Origin: Albimonas sp963977235 | GTDB taxonomy: Bacteria > Pseudomonadota > Alphaproteobacteria > Rhodobacterales > Rhodobacteraceae | Reading direction: 5' to 3' | Length of the DNA stretch: 64,000 nt | NCBI RefSeq assembly: GCF_963977235.1 | Contig: NZ_CAXBOD010000001.1 | Coordinates: forward strand, 310,001 to 374,000 | Part shown: in pieces, positions 16,087 to 24,772 of the stretch | Position numbering within the stretch: position 1 is the first letter of the stretch | How the letters are laid out: the number at the start of each line of letters is the position of its first letter | Program-made: the position numbers and the translations under genes | Notes under the pieces: generated by a model | What the model saw: only the letters and a program-made list of their open reading frames with translations | Database searches by the model: none | Told to the model about the DNA's origin: nothing

Positions 16087-17508
16087 TCAGGCGCGGGCGT
16101 AGACGTCCTCGTAGCGGATGATGTCGTCCTCGCCGAGATAGGCGCCCGACTGGACCTCGATCAGGAACATCGGGACCTTGCCGGGGTTCTCCATGCGGTG
16201 AACGGCCCCGAGCGGGATGTAGACCGACTGGTTCTCGCTCAGCAGCTTCACCTCGTCGTCCACGGTCACCTTGGCGGTGCCTTCGACCACCACCCAGTGC
16301 TCGGAGCGGTGGACGTGCGACTGCAGCGACAGCTGCGCGCCGGGGTAGACCATGATCCGCTTCACCTGGAAGCGGCGGCCGAGCGACAGGGTCTCGTACC
16401 AGCCCCAGGGGCGGTGGAAGCGGGGGAAGTCCTCGGCCTGGCCCTTGTTCTGGGTCTTGAGGGCGGCGACCGCCTCCTTCACCCGCTGGGCCTGGCGGAT
16501 GTCGGCCACCACCACCGCGTCCTGCATCGCCACCGCGACCACGTTCTCGAGCCCGATGCCGACCAGCTGCACGCCGTCGGAATCCGTCCGCAGGTAGGTG
16601 TTGGCGCAGTCGATCGCCGTCGCTCCGCCGGTGGTGGCGACGCCCTGGGCGTCCGGCCCGCTCTCGCGCCACACGGTCTCCCACGAGCCGAGGTCGTTCC
16701 AGCCGCCGTCGAAGGGCACCACCGAGAGGTTGGGCGCCTTCTCCATCACCGCGTAGTCGATCGAGATCTCGTCGGCGTCCTCGTACTGGGCCTCGCCCAG
16801 GCGGAAGAAGCACAGGTCCTCGCGGCCCGCCTCGACCGCGGCGCGCACCGGGGCCATCAGCTGGGGGGCGTGCTCGGCGAAGGCGGCCAGGATGGTGCGG
16901 ACCGAGAACAGGAAGATCCCCGCGTTCCACAGGAAGCGGCCGGTGGCGAGCATCTCGGCGGCCTTGTCGGCGGTCGGCTTCTCGACAAAGCAGGTCAGGG
17001 GCAGGGCGGCGGTTCCCGCGGGCGCCTGGGGCAGCTCGAGGTAGCCGTAGCCGGTCTCGGGCCGGTCGGGGGTGATGCCGAAGGTGACGATCTGGCCGGC
17101 CTCGGCGGCCTGGGCGCCCACCTCGACCGCGGCGCGGAAGGCCTCGCCGTCGCGGATCACGTGGTCCGAGGGGGCCACCAGCATCAGCGCGTCAGGCTCG
17201 CCCTCGAGCGCGATGGCCGCCGCAAGCACGGCGGGGGCGGTGTTGCGCAGCGCCGGCTCGATCAGGATCTTGGAGGCGTCGCCCCCTATCTCGCCCAGCT
17301 GCTGGGTGGCGATGAAGCGGAATTCGGCGTTGGTGAGCAGCACCGGCGGCGCGTAGCCGGGGCCCGACAGGCGGCTCACGGTCTGCTGGAACAGCGAGGT
17401 CTCGCCCATCAGGGCCGAGAACTGCTTCGGATAGCTCTTGCGCGAGAGCGGCCACAGGCGCGTGCCCGAGCCGCCGCACAGGATGACCGGGTAGATCTTG
17501 CGGGTCAT
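16087..17508 (-). CDS. manC: Mannose-1-phosphate guanylyltransferase / mannose-6-phosphate isomerase
   Basis: A 473-residue AlgA/ManC-type enzyme that makes GDP-mannose for capsule, LPS or exopolysaccharide. The nucleotidyltransferase signature is GGSGTRLWPLSRKSYPKQF (12-30), and FVEKP lies in mid-domain. The C-terminal cupin (YPGAQLSLQSHVHRSEHW) is the isomerase domain. The ATG at 17508 gives the family-typical N-terminus (MTRKIYPVIL); a GTG twelve codons upstream is less likely. A sigma-70-like promoter and a strong inverted repeat lie just upstream. No other polysaccharide genes are nearby. Confidence 0.93.
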   Translation of the reverse strand: MTRKIYPVILCGGSGTRLWPLSRKSYPKQFSALMGETSLFQQTVSRLSGPGYAPPVLLTNAEFRFIATQQLGEIGGDASKILIEPALRNTAPAVLAAAIALEGEPDALMLVAPSDHVIRDGEAFRAAVEVGAQAAEAGQIVTFGITPDRPETGYGYLELPQAPAGTAALPLTCFVEKPTADKAAEMLATGRFLWNAGIFLFSVRTILAAFAEHAPQLMAPVRAAVEAGREDLCFFRLGEAQYEDADEISIDYAVMEKAPNLSVVPFDGGWNDLGSWETVWRESGPDAQGVATTGGATAIDCANTYLRTDSDGVQLVGIGLENVVAVAMQDAVVVADIRQAQRVKEAVAALKTQNKGQAEDFPRFHRPWGWYETLSLGRRFQVKRIMVYPGAQLSLQSHVHRSEHWVVVEGTAKVTVDDEVKLLSENQSVYIPLGAVHRMENPGKVPMFLIEVQSGAYLGEDDIIRYEDVYARA

Positions 17509-17551
17509 GTCGACGTAAGCCTCCGAAGGCAGGTTTTTCCACACACACGAG

Positions 17552-17589
17552 GGTCCCCGCGCGCCCGTCCCACCGGGTGCGCAGGGACC
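17552..17589 (-). promoter_or_regulatory. Inverted repeat in the manC leader
   Basis: Two 16-nt arms (17552-17567 and 17574-17589) flank TCCCAC. On the minus-strand RNA 14 pairs are Watson-Crick, one is G-U and one mismatches. It begins next to the predicted -10 box, so it could be an operator, a 5'-UTR hairpin, or the terminator of the upstream RTX gene. Confidence 0.5.
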
Positions 17590-17617
17590 TTGATAGCGGG
17601 TCCCGCCTGATGGTCAA
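17590..17617 (-). promoter_or_regulatory. Sigma-70-like promoter of manC
   Basis: On the minus strand, TTGACC (17617-17612) and TATCAA (17595-17590) are spaced 16 bp, about 80 bp upstream of the manC ATG. This is a consensus match only. Confidence 0.5.
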
Positions 17618-17734
17618 AGTTTCGGGAGCGATGCGCGGCGGTTGGGCGCGGGCGGGGCCCGCGAAAGCCGCAGGTCCCGGCGCGCGGGATCGGCGCAACC
17701 GGGCCGGTCGGGGCAGGACGTTGCGCCGCCGGCG

Positions 17735-18547
17735 TCAGGCGATCAGGAAGTCCGCGCCGTCGATATCGGAGGCGGCCGTGTCCTCGAGCGTGAAGCGGGT
17801 CTTCTCGGTGCGCAGGATCGTGTCGTCGCCGCGCTGCTTGATGTCGAGCAGACGCCAGCCGCGGGACGAGACCGAGATCAGGTCCACCCCGTCCTCGAAA
17901 TCCGTGACGTCGCTGCGCCCGGAGGCGCGGCCCATCACGAAGACGTCGGCGCCGCGGCCGCCGGTCATCTGGTCGTGCCCGCCGGCGTTCAGCAGCCGGT
18001 CCGCGCCCCGCCCGCCGAAGATCAGGTCGTCGCCCTGGCCCCCACCCAGGTGGTCGGCGCCGCCCTTGCCGCGGACGACGTCGTCCCCGTCTTCGCCCGA
18101 CAGTCGGTCGCGGCGGCCCGAGCCGACGACCCGGTCGTCGCCGCTCAACAGGTAATGAGCCGGGTCGTCGAGCAGTTCGATCACCGCGTCGCCCGGCGTC
18201 TCGATCGAGAGACCTGTGATCGCCAGTCGGCCGACCTGCGCAGCCACGACCGTGCCCTGCGGCGTCCAGTCCGCGCCGATCTCGGCCTCGGCGATGTCGA
18301 AGGTTCCGGTCAGCTCCAGCGGCTCGGTGCGCAGGCGGTAACGGCCGGGCTCGCCCGCGGCGTAGGCCTCGAAGGCGCGCAGGATCAGCGTGTCGTAGAG
18401 CAGCCGCGTGTCGCTCGCCTCGACGAGGCTGCGCTGTTGGGCCAGCGCCTCGAGCAGATCAGGGTCCGGGTCGTCCGCACGGCGCAGACGCACGGTCTCG
18501 CGAACCGGATAGTCTTCGGGAAACCCCTTGATGCGTGCGATGGCCAT
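17735..18547 (-). CDS. RTX (hemolysin-type calcium-binding) repeat protein
   Basis: A 270-residue acidic protein. Residues about 136-203 hold degenerate RTX nonapeptides (GEDGDDVV, GKGGADHL, GGQGDDLI, GGRGADRL, GGRGADVF) that form a Ca2+-binding beta-roll. The C-terminus resembles a type I secretion signal, hydrophobic and without basic clusters. The N-terminal 130 residues match no recognised domain. There is no Sec signal peptide, as expected for type I export. The ATG at 18547 is preceded by GGGGGG; upstream in-frame ATGs lack such a site. No type I secretion genes are adjacent. Function is unknown. Confidence 0.82.
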   Translation of the reverse strand: MAIARIKGFPEDYPVRETVRLRRADDPDPDLLEALAQQRSLVEASDTRLLYDTLILRAFEAYAAGEPGRYRLRTEPLELTGTFDIAEAEIGADWTPQGTVVAAQVGRLAITGLSIETPGDAVIELLDDPAHYLLSGDDRVVGSGRRDRLSGEDGDDVVRGKGGADHLGGGQGDDLIFGGRGADRLLNAGGHDQMTGGRGADVFVMGRASGRSDVTDFEDGVDLISVSSRGWRLLDIKQRGDDTILRTEKTRFTLEDTAASDIDGADFLIA

Positions 18548-18636
18548 GGCTTGTTTCCCCCCGGAGACTTCAATCCTGGTGACCATCCGTGCCGGCTCCC
18601 GCCGGGTCAATGACTTCGGCCACCGGCGCCGCTACG

Positions 18637-20610
18637 TCATCCTTCCGGGTGGAAATGCGCCCAGACGGTCTCGGCCAGCGCCTCGGAGACGCCCTCGACC
18701 GCCTTCAGGTCCTCGATCCCGGCACGCCCCACTGCCTTGGCGCTTCCGAAATGCGCCAGCAGGGCGCGTTTGCGGGCCGGGCCGACGCCGGCGATCTCGT
18801 CCAGCGGGTTGGCGGAGACGGCCTTGGAGCGTTTGGCGCGGTGGGTGCCGATGGCGAAGCGGTGGGCCTCGTCGCGCAGGCGCTGGATGAAGTAGAGGGT
18901 TGGCGAGCGGTGGGGGAGGGCGAAAGGCGGGCGGCCGGGGGCGTGGAAGATCTCCTTGCCCGCGTCGCGGTCCTCGCCCTTGGCGACGCCGAAGAGGGCG
19001 ATGTCCTCGAGGCCGAGCTCGGTCATCACCCCGTGGGTGGCGGAGACCTGGCCCTGGCCGCCGTCGATCAGGAGGAGGTCCGGCCACAGGCCCTTGTCGC
19101 GGTCGGGGTCCTCCTTGAGCAGGCGGGCGAAGCGGCGGTCCAGGACCTCGCGCATCATCGCGAAGTCGTCGCCGGCGGCGCCCTCGCGCTTGATGTTGAA
19201 TTTTCGATACTGGGACTTCTCGAAGCCCTCGGGGCCGGCCACGATCATCGCGCCGACCGCGTGCGCGCCCTGGATGTGGGAGTTGTCGTAGACCTCCACG
19301 CGCCGGGGGGGCGCATCCAGGCCGAAGCTCTCGGCCAGGCTCTCGAGCAGCTGGGTCTGGGCGGAGCTCTCGGCCAGCTTGCGGGCGAGGGATTCCTTCG
19401 CGTTCTTCAGGGCGTGCTCGACCAGCATCCGCTTCTCGCCCCGCTGGGGGACAGAGACGCGCACCGCGCGGCCGCGGCGGGTGGTCAGCGCCTCCATCAA
19501 AAGCTCGGGGTCCTCGACCGGGGCGGAGAGGAGCACGCGCTTGGCGGGCTCCTTGGTCGAGTAGAACTGGACGAGGAAGCTTTCCAGGATCTCGGCGGGC
19601 TCGGCGCCCGAGCCGGTGCGGGGGTAGTAGGCGCGGTTGCCCCAGTTCTGGTGCGCGCGGAAGAAGAACACCTGCACGCAGGCCTGGCCGCCCTCCATGT
19701 GGAGGGCGACGACGTCGGCCTCGTCGACGGTCTCGGGGTTGATGCCCTGCACGGCCTGCACCTGGGTCAGGGCGCGGATGCGGTCGCGGAGCGCCGCGGC
19801 GCGCTCGAACTCCATCTCGGCGCTGGCCTCTTGCATCTCGACGGCGAGCTTCTTCTGCACGTCGGTGCTCTCGCCCTTGAGGAAGCGCGAGGCGTCGGAG
19901 ACGGTCTGGGCGTAGGCCTCTTCCGAGATCCGGCCCACGCAGGGGCCCGAGCAGCGCTTGATCTGGAACAGGAGGCAGGGGCGGGTCCGGCTCTCGAACA
20001 CGCTGTCGGTGCAGGTGCGCAGCTGGAAGGCCTTCTGAAGCTGGTTGAGCGTGCGGTTCACCGCGCCGGCGGAGGCGAAGGGGCCGAAGTACCTGCCCGG
20101 CTCGCGTCGGGCGCCGCGGTGCTTGCGGATCTGGGGATAGGGGTGGGCGTCGCCGATCAGCACGTTGGGGAACGACTTGTCGTCGCGCAGCAGCACGTTG
20201 AAGCGGGGCTTGAGCTGCTTGATCAGGTTCTGCTCGAGCAGCAGGGCGTCGGTCTCGGAGTTCGTGGTCAGGAACATCATCGAGGCCGTGGCCTGGATCA
20301 TCCGCGCGATGCGGGCGGTGTGGCCGGTGGGGCGGGCGTAGCTCGCCACCCGCTTCTTCAGGCTGCGCGCCTTGCCGACATAGAGGACGTTCTGCGCGGC
20401 ATCGAGCATCCGGTAGACCCCGGGCGCGTCGGGCAGGTGACGGAGCTCTGCGCGGATCACCTCCGAGCCGGTTTTCGCGGCGCCCGATTTCTGGGCGCCC
20501 CCGGTCTGGGAGGCGCGGACCGACCCCTCCGCCGGGTCGATCCCGTCGGGTTCCGTGGCGTCCCGTCCGTGTTCGGGAGACGGGGCGGCGTCAGGGGGCG
20601 GCTTGTTCAT
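18637..20610 (-). CDS. uvrC: Excinuclease ABC subunit C
   Basis: A 657-residue nucleotide-excision repair endonuclease that makes the dual incision with UvrA-UvrB. In order: the GIY-YIG 3'-nuclease (GVYRM and LYVGKARSLKKRV, about 63-90), a cysteine cluster (RPCLLFQIKRCSGPCVG), the UvrB-interacting UVR helix (EMQEASAEMEFERAAALRDR), the RNase H-like 5'-nuclease (EVYDNSHIQG, LLIDGGQGQ) and two helix-hairpin-helix motifs at the C-terminus. The first 50 residues are a low-complexity extension before the core. The ATG lacks an obvious ribosome site, so the start is less sure. It is preceded by an unusual AT-rich leader. Confidence 0.96.
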   Translation of the reverse strand: MNKPPPDAAPSPEHGRDATEPDGIDPAEGSVRASQTGGAQKSGAAKTGSEVIRAELRHLPDAPGVYRMLDAAQNVLYVGKARSLKKRVASYARPTGHTARIARMIQATASMMFLTTNSETDALLLEQNLIKQLKPRFNVLLRDDKSFPNVLIGDAHPYPQIRKHRGARREPGRYFGPFASAGAVNRTLNQLQKAFQLRTCTDSVFESRTRPCLLFQIKRCSGPCVGRISEEAYAQTVSDASRFLKGESTDVQKKLAVEMQEASAEMEFERAAALRDRIRALTQVQAVQGINPETVDEADVVALHMEGGQACVQVFFFRAHQNWGNRAYYPRTGSGAEPAEILESFLVQFYSTKEPAKRVLLSAPVEDPELLMEALTTRRGRAVRVSVPQRGEKRMLVEHALKNAKESLARKLAESSAQTQLLESLAESFGLDAPPRRVEVYDNSHIQGAHAVGAMIVAGPEGFEKSQYRKFNIKREGAAGDDFAMMREVLDRRFARLLKEDPDRDKGLWPDLLLIDGGQGQVSATHGVMTELGLEDIALFGVAKGEDRDAGKEIFHAPGRPPFALPHRSPTLYFIQRLRDEAHRFAIGTHRAKRSKAVSANPLDEIAGVGPARKRALLAHFGSAKAVGRAGIEDLKAVEGVSEALAETVWAHFHPEG

Positions 20611-20964
20611 GAGTCGCGCATGGGGCTAGTCCAGCGATCTGCGGGGCGCAAGCGGGAATGCATGCACCGATCCTGTGGATAAGTGTGTGGGCATCCTTGA
20701 ATGACTCTTGCTTCCCGTTGGCAGACAAGGGTTTTTCTCTCCTGACCCAAATTTTGGGCACATTTTCAAAGCCCTGAAAACAAACGACAAAAAAATGCGG
20801 ATCGGCAAATTCCTGATTTCGTTTACGAATTCGTGACACATGTGGCGGCGCGAGGCGCGGGGTGGACAACTGTTGCGTGACGCAGGGGATGGGAGGCCTT
20901 GGCGGACGAGGTGGCGCCGCGGAAGCGCAACTTCGGGTTGCGTTAGGCGCCTCATCGCGGCGCC
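20611..20964. other. AT-rich intergenic region upstream of uvrC
   Basis: About 350 bp with much lower GC than the surroundings. It contains a perfect DnaA-box consensus (TTATCCACA on the minus strand, 20674-20682), a near-match on the minus strand around 20871, a near-palindrome CCCAAATTTTGGG (20746-20758) and several A or T runs. It should contain the uvrC promoter and the end of the SDR transcript. No coding ORF is convincing. Confidence 0.55.
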
Positions 20965-21771
20965 TCACTCCCGCCCGATGACGTCGGGCGTGCGCCAGCC
21001 CAGATGCTGGCCGGCGTCCACGGCGATCATCTGGCCGGTGACGGAGTCGGCCGAGATCAAATAGCGCAGCGCGCCGCAGACATCGGCCGGCGAGGCGCCG
21101 CGCCCGAGGATGACGCCGCGGCGCTGGGCGTCGAAGTGCTCCTGCGTCTGGCGGTCGCCGCGGAGCGTCGGGCCGGGGCCGATGGCGTTGACCCGGATCG
21201 CGGGGGCCAGGGCCTGGGCGGCGGTGCGGGTCAGCGCCCACAGGCCCTGCTTGGCGAGCGAGTAGGTCATGAAGGCGGGCGTCGGCTTCCACACCCGCTG
21301 GTCGGCCATGTTGACCACCAGGGCGCGGGCCACGGGCCAGCCCTCGGGGTCGGTCCCGGCCTCGGGCGCCTGGGCGGCGAAGGCCTGGGTCAGGAACAGC
21401 GGCGCGCGCAGGTTGGAGCCGAGGTGACGCTCCCAGCCCTGCGCGGTGACTGTGCCGAGCGCGTCGGGCTCGAAGATCGAGGCGTTGTTGATCAGCAGGG
21501 TCAGGGGCCGGCCCAGCGCCTCGGCGGCGCGGGGCACGAGGGCGTCGACCTGGGCGGGGTCCAGCAGGTCGGCCTGCAGGACCGCGGCGCGGGCGCCTGC
21601 GGCCTCGATGTCGGCGGCGGCGGCCTCGGCCCCCTCGCGCGAGGCCATGCAGTGCAGGGCCACGTCCCAGCCCGCCTCGCCCAGCGCGCGGGCCATCGCC
21701 GCGCCCAGCCGGCGCCCGGCGCCGGTGATCAGCGCCGCGCCGGGCGCAAGTCCGCTTGTTTCGTGCTGCAT
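20965..21771 (-). CDS. SDR-family oxidoreductase, FolM/pteridine-reductase-like
   Basis: A 268-residue NAD(P)H-dependent short-chain reductase. The cofactor loop is TGAGRRLG (16-23), the Arg-bearing variant seen in FolM and pteridine reductases. NNASIF and the catalytic YSLAK follow. Such enzymes reduce dihydromonapterin or dihydrofolate, but the substrate here is inferred. The ATG at 21771 follows a purine-rich GGGGGAC; the open frame beyond it is a shadow. It lies between uvrC and the Ca/Na antiporter on the same strand, a common setting for this gene near uvrC in Rhodobacterales. Confidence 0.85.
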   Translation of the reverse strand: MQHETSGLAPGAALITGAGRRLGAAMARALGEAGWDVALHCMASREGAEAAAADIEAAGARAAVLQADLLDPAQVDALVPRAAEALGRPLTLLINNASIFEPDALGTVTAQGWERHLGSNLRAPLFLTQAFAAQAPEAGTDPEGWPVARALVVNMADQRVWKPTPAFMTYSLAKQGLWALTRTAAQALAPAIRVNAIGPGPTLRGDRQTQEHFDAQRRGVILGRGASPADVCGALRYLISADSVTGQMIAVDAGQHLGWRTPDVIGRE

Positions 21772-21833
21772 CTGCGTCCCCCTTCGTGCGGCGCGGCCGG
21801 CGCATGTCCTGCGGCCGGCGATCCGGCAGGGGA

Positions 21834-22808
21834 TCAGCCGGCGACGGCCAGCGCCACCCATACATAGAGGACATAGAGCGCGGTCATCCCCGCGCCCATC
21901 CACCGGGTGATCGGAGACCAGCCCGCGACGAAGGGCGCCAGCAGGGCCGCCGCGCCGATCATCACCCACAGGTCGATGCGCAGGATCGCGTCGGGAACCT
22001 CCAGCGGGCCGAAGAAGCTCGCCACGCCCATGATCGCGAGGATGTTGAAGATGTTCGAGCCGATGACGTTGCCCAGCGCCACGTCCGCCTGCCGGCGCAG
22101 CGCCGCCATCACCGTGGTCGCAAGTTCGGGCAGCGAGGTGCCCAGCGCCACCAGCGTCAGGCCGATCGCGGCCTCCGAGACGCCGGCCTGCAGGGCGACG
22201 CCCCGCGCGCCCTCGATCAGCAGGTGCGCGCCCAGCGGCAGGCCCGCGAGGCCCAGCGCCAGGAACAGGCCCAGCTTCCAGACGGCCATGTGGGGGTCGG
22301 CCTCGGCGATCTCCTCGGGCAGGTCGTCGTCGACCTCCTGACCCGCCTCCGCGGCGGCGCGCCGATGGGCGCGGGCCGAGCGCCAGGCGTCGCCCAGCAC
22401 GCAGGCCAGCAGCGCCAGCAGCAGGATCCCCTGCGGCCAGTGCAGCGGCCCCGTCCACAGCAGAAGCGCGAACAGCAGCGTGGCGCCGCCCATCATCATG
22501 TAGTTGCGCCGGGTGTCGCAGTCGCGCGCGTCGATCGGCTTCAGCAGCGCCGGAACGCCCAGCACCAGCAGCACGTTGGCGATGTTGGAGCCCACCACGT
22601 TGCCGAACGCGATGCCCGGCGCGTCGTCCAGCGCCGCCTGGATCGAGATCAGAAGCTCGGGCGCCGAGGTGCCGAAGGCCACGATGGTCAGCGACACCAG
22701 CAGGGCCGGGATCCCCAGCCTGAGCGCCAGCGCCACCGCGCCCCGCACCAGCGCGTCGCCCGCCCCCAGGAGGATGGCGAGCCCGACGACCGCGATGACG
22801 AGGTCCAT
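21834..22808 (-). CDS. Calcium/sodium antiporter (CaCA family, YrbG-like)
   Basis: A 324-residue inner-membrane cation exchanger with about ten hydrophobic helices. The two inverted alpha-repeats are clear: GTSAPELLIS...GNVVGSNIANVLLVLG and GTSLPELATT...GNVIGSNIFNILAIMG, which carry the ion-binding Glu, Asn and Ser residues. An acidic loop (VDDDLPEEIAEADPH) lies between the halves. The ATG at 22808 follows AAAGGAAG; a start 16 codons upstream is unlikely. It may follow the S49 peptidase/small membrane protein pair, 148 bp away. Confidence 0.93.
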   Translation of the reverse strand: MDLVIAVVGLAILLGAGDALVRGAVALALRLGIPALLVSLTIVAFGTSAPELLISIQAALDDAPGIAFGNVVGSNIANVLLVLGVPALLKPIDARDCDTRRNYMMMGGATLLFALLLWTGPLHWPQGILLLALLACVLGDAWRSARAHRRAAAEAGQEVDDDLPEEIAEADPHMAVWKLGLFLALGLAGLPLGAHLLIEGARGVALQAGVSEAAIGLTLVALGTSLPELATTVMAALRRQADVALGNVIGSNIFNILAIMGVASFFGPLEVPDAILRIDLWVMIGAAALLAPFVAGWSPITRWMGAGMTALYVLYVWVALAVAG

Positions 22809-22956
22809 GAACTTCCTTTCGCGCTGGCTGCGGCTTGCGGCTTGCGGCCCCTCCATATGGGGGCGGCCCGGGCGAATTGAACGGGGCGGGGGTTGCGTCG
22901 CGGCCGCCGGTCGCGGCGCCTCGGCGACAGGGCCCGCCGGGGGAGCGGTCGGCCGC

Positions 22957-23109
22957 TCAGTCTTTCCTGTCGCGGTCTCGGTCGGGCGGCCGCGGCTTGC
23001 GTCCGAACATCCGCCGTCGCGCGACGCCGTCGCCGGCGCGCGGCCGTCCGAAGACCATCACGATCAGGGCCATCACCACGAGGAAAAGGATCGCGAGCTT
23101 GGCGAGCAT
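22957..23109 (-). CDS. Small membrane protein (50 aa)
   Basis: A 50-residue ORF starting MLAKLAILFLVVMALIVMVF, a single transmembrane helix, followed by a strongly basic/charged tail ending RDRDRKD. The ATG is 6 bp downstream of the S49 peptidase stop, so the two are almost certainly co-transcribed. Function is unknown. The one-helix, basic-tail design and the position suggest a partner or regulator of the peptidase, but this is inference. Confidence 0.7.
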   Translation of the reverse strand: MLAKLAILFLVVMALIVMVFGRPRAGDGVARRRMFGRKPRPPDRDRDRKD

Positions 23110-23115
23110 CCCGGC

Positions 23116-23949
23116 CTACATCCCCAGCCGGGACCACATCGCCTGGGTCTCCATCTGGGCGGCGGCCGCGGCGGCGGCGTCGGCCGCCATGCCGTTGGGC
23201 CCGCTGACCAGCCCCAGGCGCTGGCCCAGCGCGCGGCGGGGCCCGTATTCCTTGAACCTGACCTTGGCGCCCAGCTTGTCGCGCATCACCGCGGGCAGGT
23301 GGCCGATGCCGTCGGCCAGACCCAGTTCGGTGGCGCGCGCGCCGGTCCAGAACTCTCCGGTGAACAGGTCGATCTCGGCCAGGCGGGCGCCGCGGCGGGC
23401 GCGCACATGGGTCTGGAACAGGCTGTGGATCTGGTCCTGCATGTGGCGCAGGGTCACCACGTCCTCGGGCCGCTCGGGCTGGAACGGGTCGAGGATCGCC
23501 TTGCGTTCGCCGGCGGTATGCACGCGACGCTCGATCCCGAAGCGGGCGATCGCCTCGTGGAAGCCGAAGCCCGCCGAGACCACGCCGATCGAGCCGATGA
23601 TCGAGGCGCCGTCCACCCAGATCTCGTCGGCCGCGCAGGCCAGCCAGTAGCCGCCCGAGGCGGCGGCATCCTCGCAGAAGGCGTAGACCGGGATCCGGGT
23701 CTCGTCGGCCAGGCGGCGGATGCGGCTGGCGATCAGCCCCGACTGCACGGCCGATCCGCCGGGCGAGTTCACCGCCAGCGCCACCGCCGCGGGGCGGGCG
23801 CCGAAGGCCGACTCCAGCGCCGGGCCGATGAACTCGTCGCTCAGCGAGGACGCCATGCGCCCCGGCATTCCGATCGGTCCGTAGAGCCGAACGAGGGAGA
23901 CGCGGGGCGGGCGGCGCAGGATGCGCTTAAGGCGAGGGCGAAGGCTCAT
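23116..23949 (-). CDS. S49-family serine peptidase (SppA/SohB-like)
   Basis: A 277-residue signal-peptide-peptidase-type enzyme. The catalytic Ser is S98 in EDAAASGGYW and the general-base Lys is K150 in HTAGERKAILDPF, the expected Ser/Lys dyad with about 50 residues between them. NSPGG at 61-65 forms the oxyanion region. No clear N-terminal membrane anchor is visible, so it may be cytosolic or peripherally bound; the adjacent 50-residue membrane protein could anchor it. It heads a small minus-strand operon. Confidence 0.92.
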   Translation of the reverse strand: MSLRPRLKRILRRPPRVSLVRLYGPIGMPGRMASSLSDEFIGPALESAFGARPAAVALAVNSPGGSAVQSGLIASRIRRLADETRIPVYAFCEDAAASGGYWLACAADEIWVDGASIIGSIGVVSAGFGFHEAIARFGIERRVHTAGERKAILDPFQPERPEDVVTLRHMQDQIHSLFQTHVRARRGARLAEIDLFTGEFWTGARATELGLADGIGHLPAVMRDKLGAKVRFKEYGPRRALGQRLGLVSGPNGMAADAAAAAAAQMETQAMWSRLGM

Positions 23950-24105
23950 CCCGCTTTACTTAGATTGACGGGTGCACCGCGGCAACCGCTCGGCTCGCAT
24001 TGGGGCGACGCCAAGTGGTCCCGCGTTGAAACTGTTGCGCCGGGGCGCGGGCGGGGCGACGGCGCGGCGCGGGGTCGCCGGCCCGCGCTTTGCCCCGCGC
24101 TTTGC

Positions 24106-24133
24106 TTGTCTGGCACGGCTGTTTGACTAGAAT
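24106..24133 (+). promoter_or_regulatory. Sigma-70-like promoter of the YdcH-like gene
   Basis: TTGTCT (24106-24111) and TAGAAT (24128-24133) are spaced 16 bp and lie about 55 bp upstream of the ATG at 24186. This is a consensus match only. Confidence 0.5.
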
Positions 24134-24185
24134 GCGGGGCCCGCGGCGCGGCCCTCCCGTGCGCGCCGCCGGCAGCGGAGCGCCG

Positions 24186-24398
24186 ATGACCCACCTGATG
24201 AGCCGCGACGAACTTCTGACCCTGGAGCTCGAGCGTCTGCGCGCCGAGCATCGGGACCTCGACGCCGCCATCGAGGCCTTGCAGAGCAACCCTCTGGCCG
24301 ACCCGCTGTCCCTGCGCCGTCTCAAGAAGCGCAAGCTGGCGCTGAAGGACCAGATCGCCCGGATCGAGGACGAGCTGTTCCCCGATATCAGCGCCTGA
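24186..24398 (+). CDS. YdcH/DUF465 family protein
   Basis: A 70-residue cytosolic coiled-coil protein. The family pattern is clear: LRAEHRDLDAAIEAL, then PLSLRRLKKRKLALKDQI, ending in EDELFPDI. Members are SlyX-like and poorly characterised. The ATG at 24186 follows GGAG in GCGGAGCGCCG; the open frame starts earlier, but only this start gives the family N-terminus. The gene appears monocistronic, with its own promoter. Confidence 0.88.
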   Translation: MTHLMSRDELLTLELERLRAEHRDLDAAIEALQSNPLADPLSLRRLKKRKLALKDQIARIEDELFPDISA

Positions 24399-24501
24399 CC
24401 GCCACGGCCGAGTCCCTGTCACGCAGCCGTCACGCCGTTTGTGCGAATCCCTGTTCTGCCAGCGGGGACAGGCCCCGAACGGCGAGACAGGAGACAGGGT
24501 C

Positions 24502-24651
24502 ATGGCCTTCGAGACCGCCGACGTCGATCGCTTCGACTTCCGCTCCCCCGAGCGTGCCGACGACGCCTCCGAGGCGGCCGAGTGGCTGCCCGGCCCTGGC
24601 GACGACCCGATGGCGTGGGCGACGGCGGGCGGCGCCGCCATCGACTTCTGA
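24502..24651 (+). CDS. Small acidic ORF (49 aa), unknown
   Basis: A 49-residue ORF with GGAG 8 bp before its ATG. It is acidic and rich in Ala, Asp and Glu, with two Trp residues (EAAEWLPGPGDDPMAWATAGG). No domain is recognised. It sits in the gap between the YdcH-like gene and purE, on the same strand. A good ribosome site and an amino acid mix unlike random GC-rich reading support it, but short ORFs are common by chance here. Confidence 0.45.
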   Translation: MAFETADVDRFDFRSPERADDASEAAEWLPGPGDDPMAWATAGGAAIDF

Positions 24652-24772
24652 CCCCGTCCTCGTCCGCGCTGCGTCCCGCGTGCGCCGCCGCGCCGACGTG
24701 ACAGACGCCGCCCCGTCGGCTATTCGGCCAGAAGGCGGCCCCTGCCGCCTCCGCCCCCGGATGAGGTGACGC

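Noticed and set aside
20626..20955. 109-codon minus-strand ORF in the uvrC leader
   Set aside because: It has no ribosome site or domain; the AT-rich region looks regulatory.
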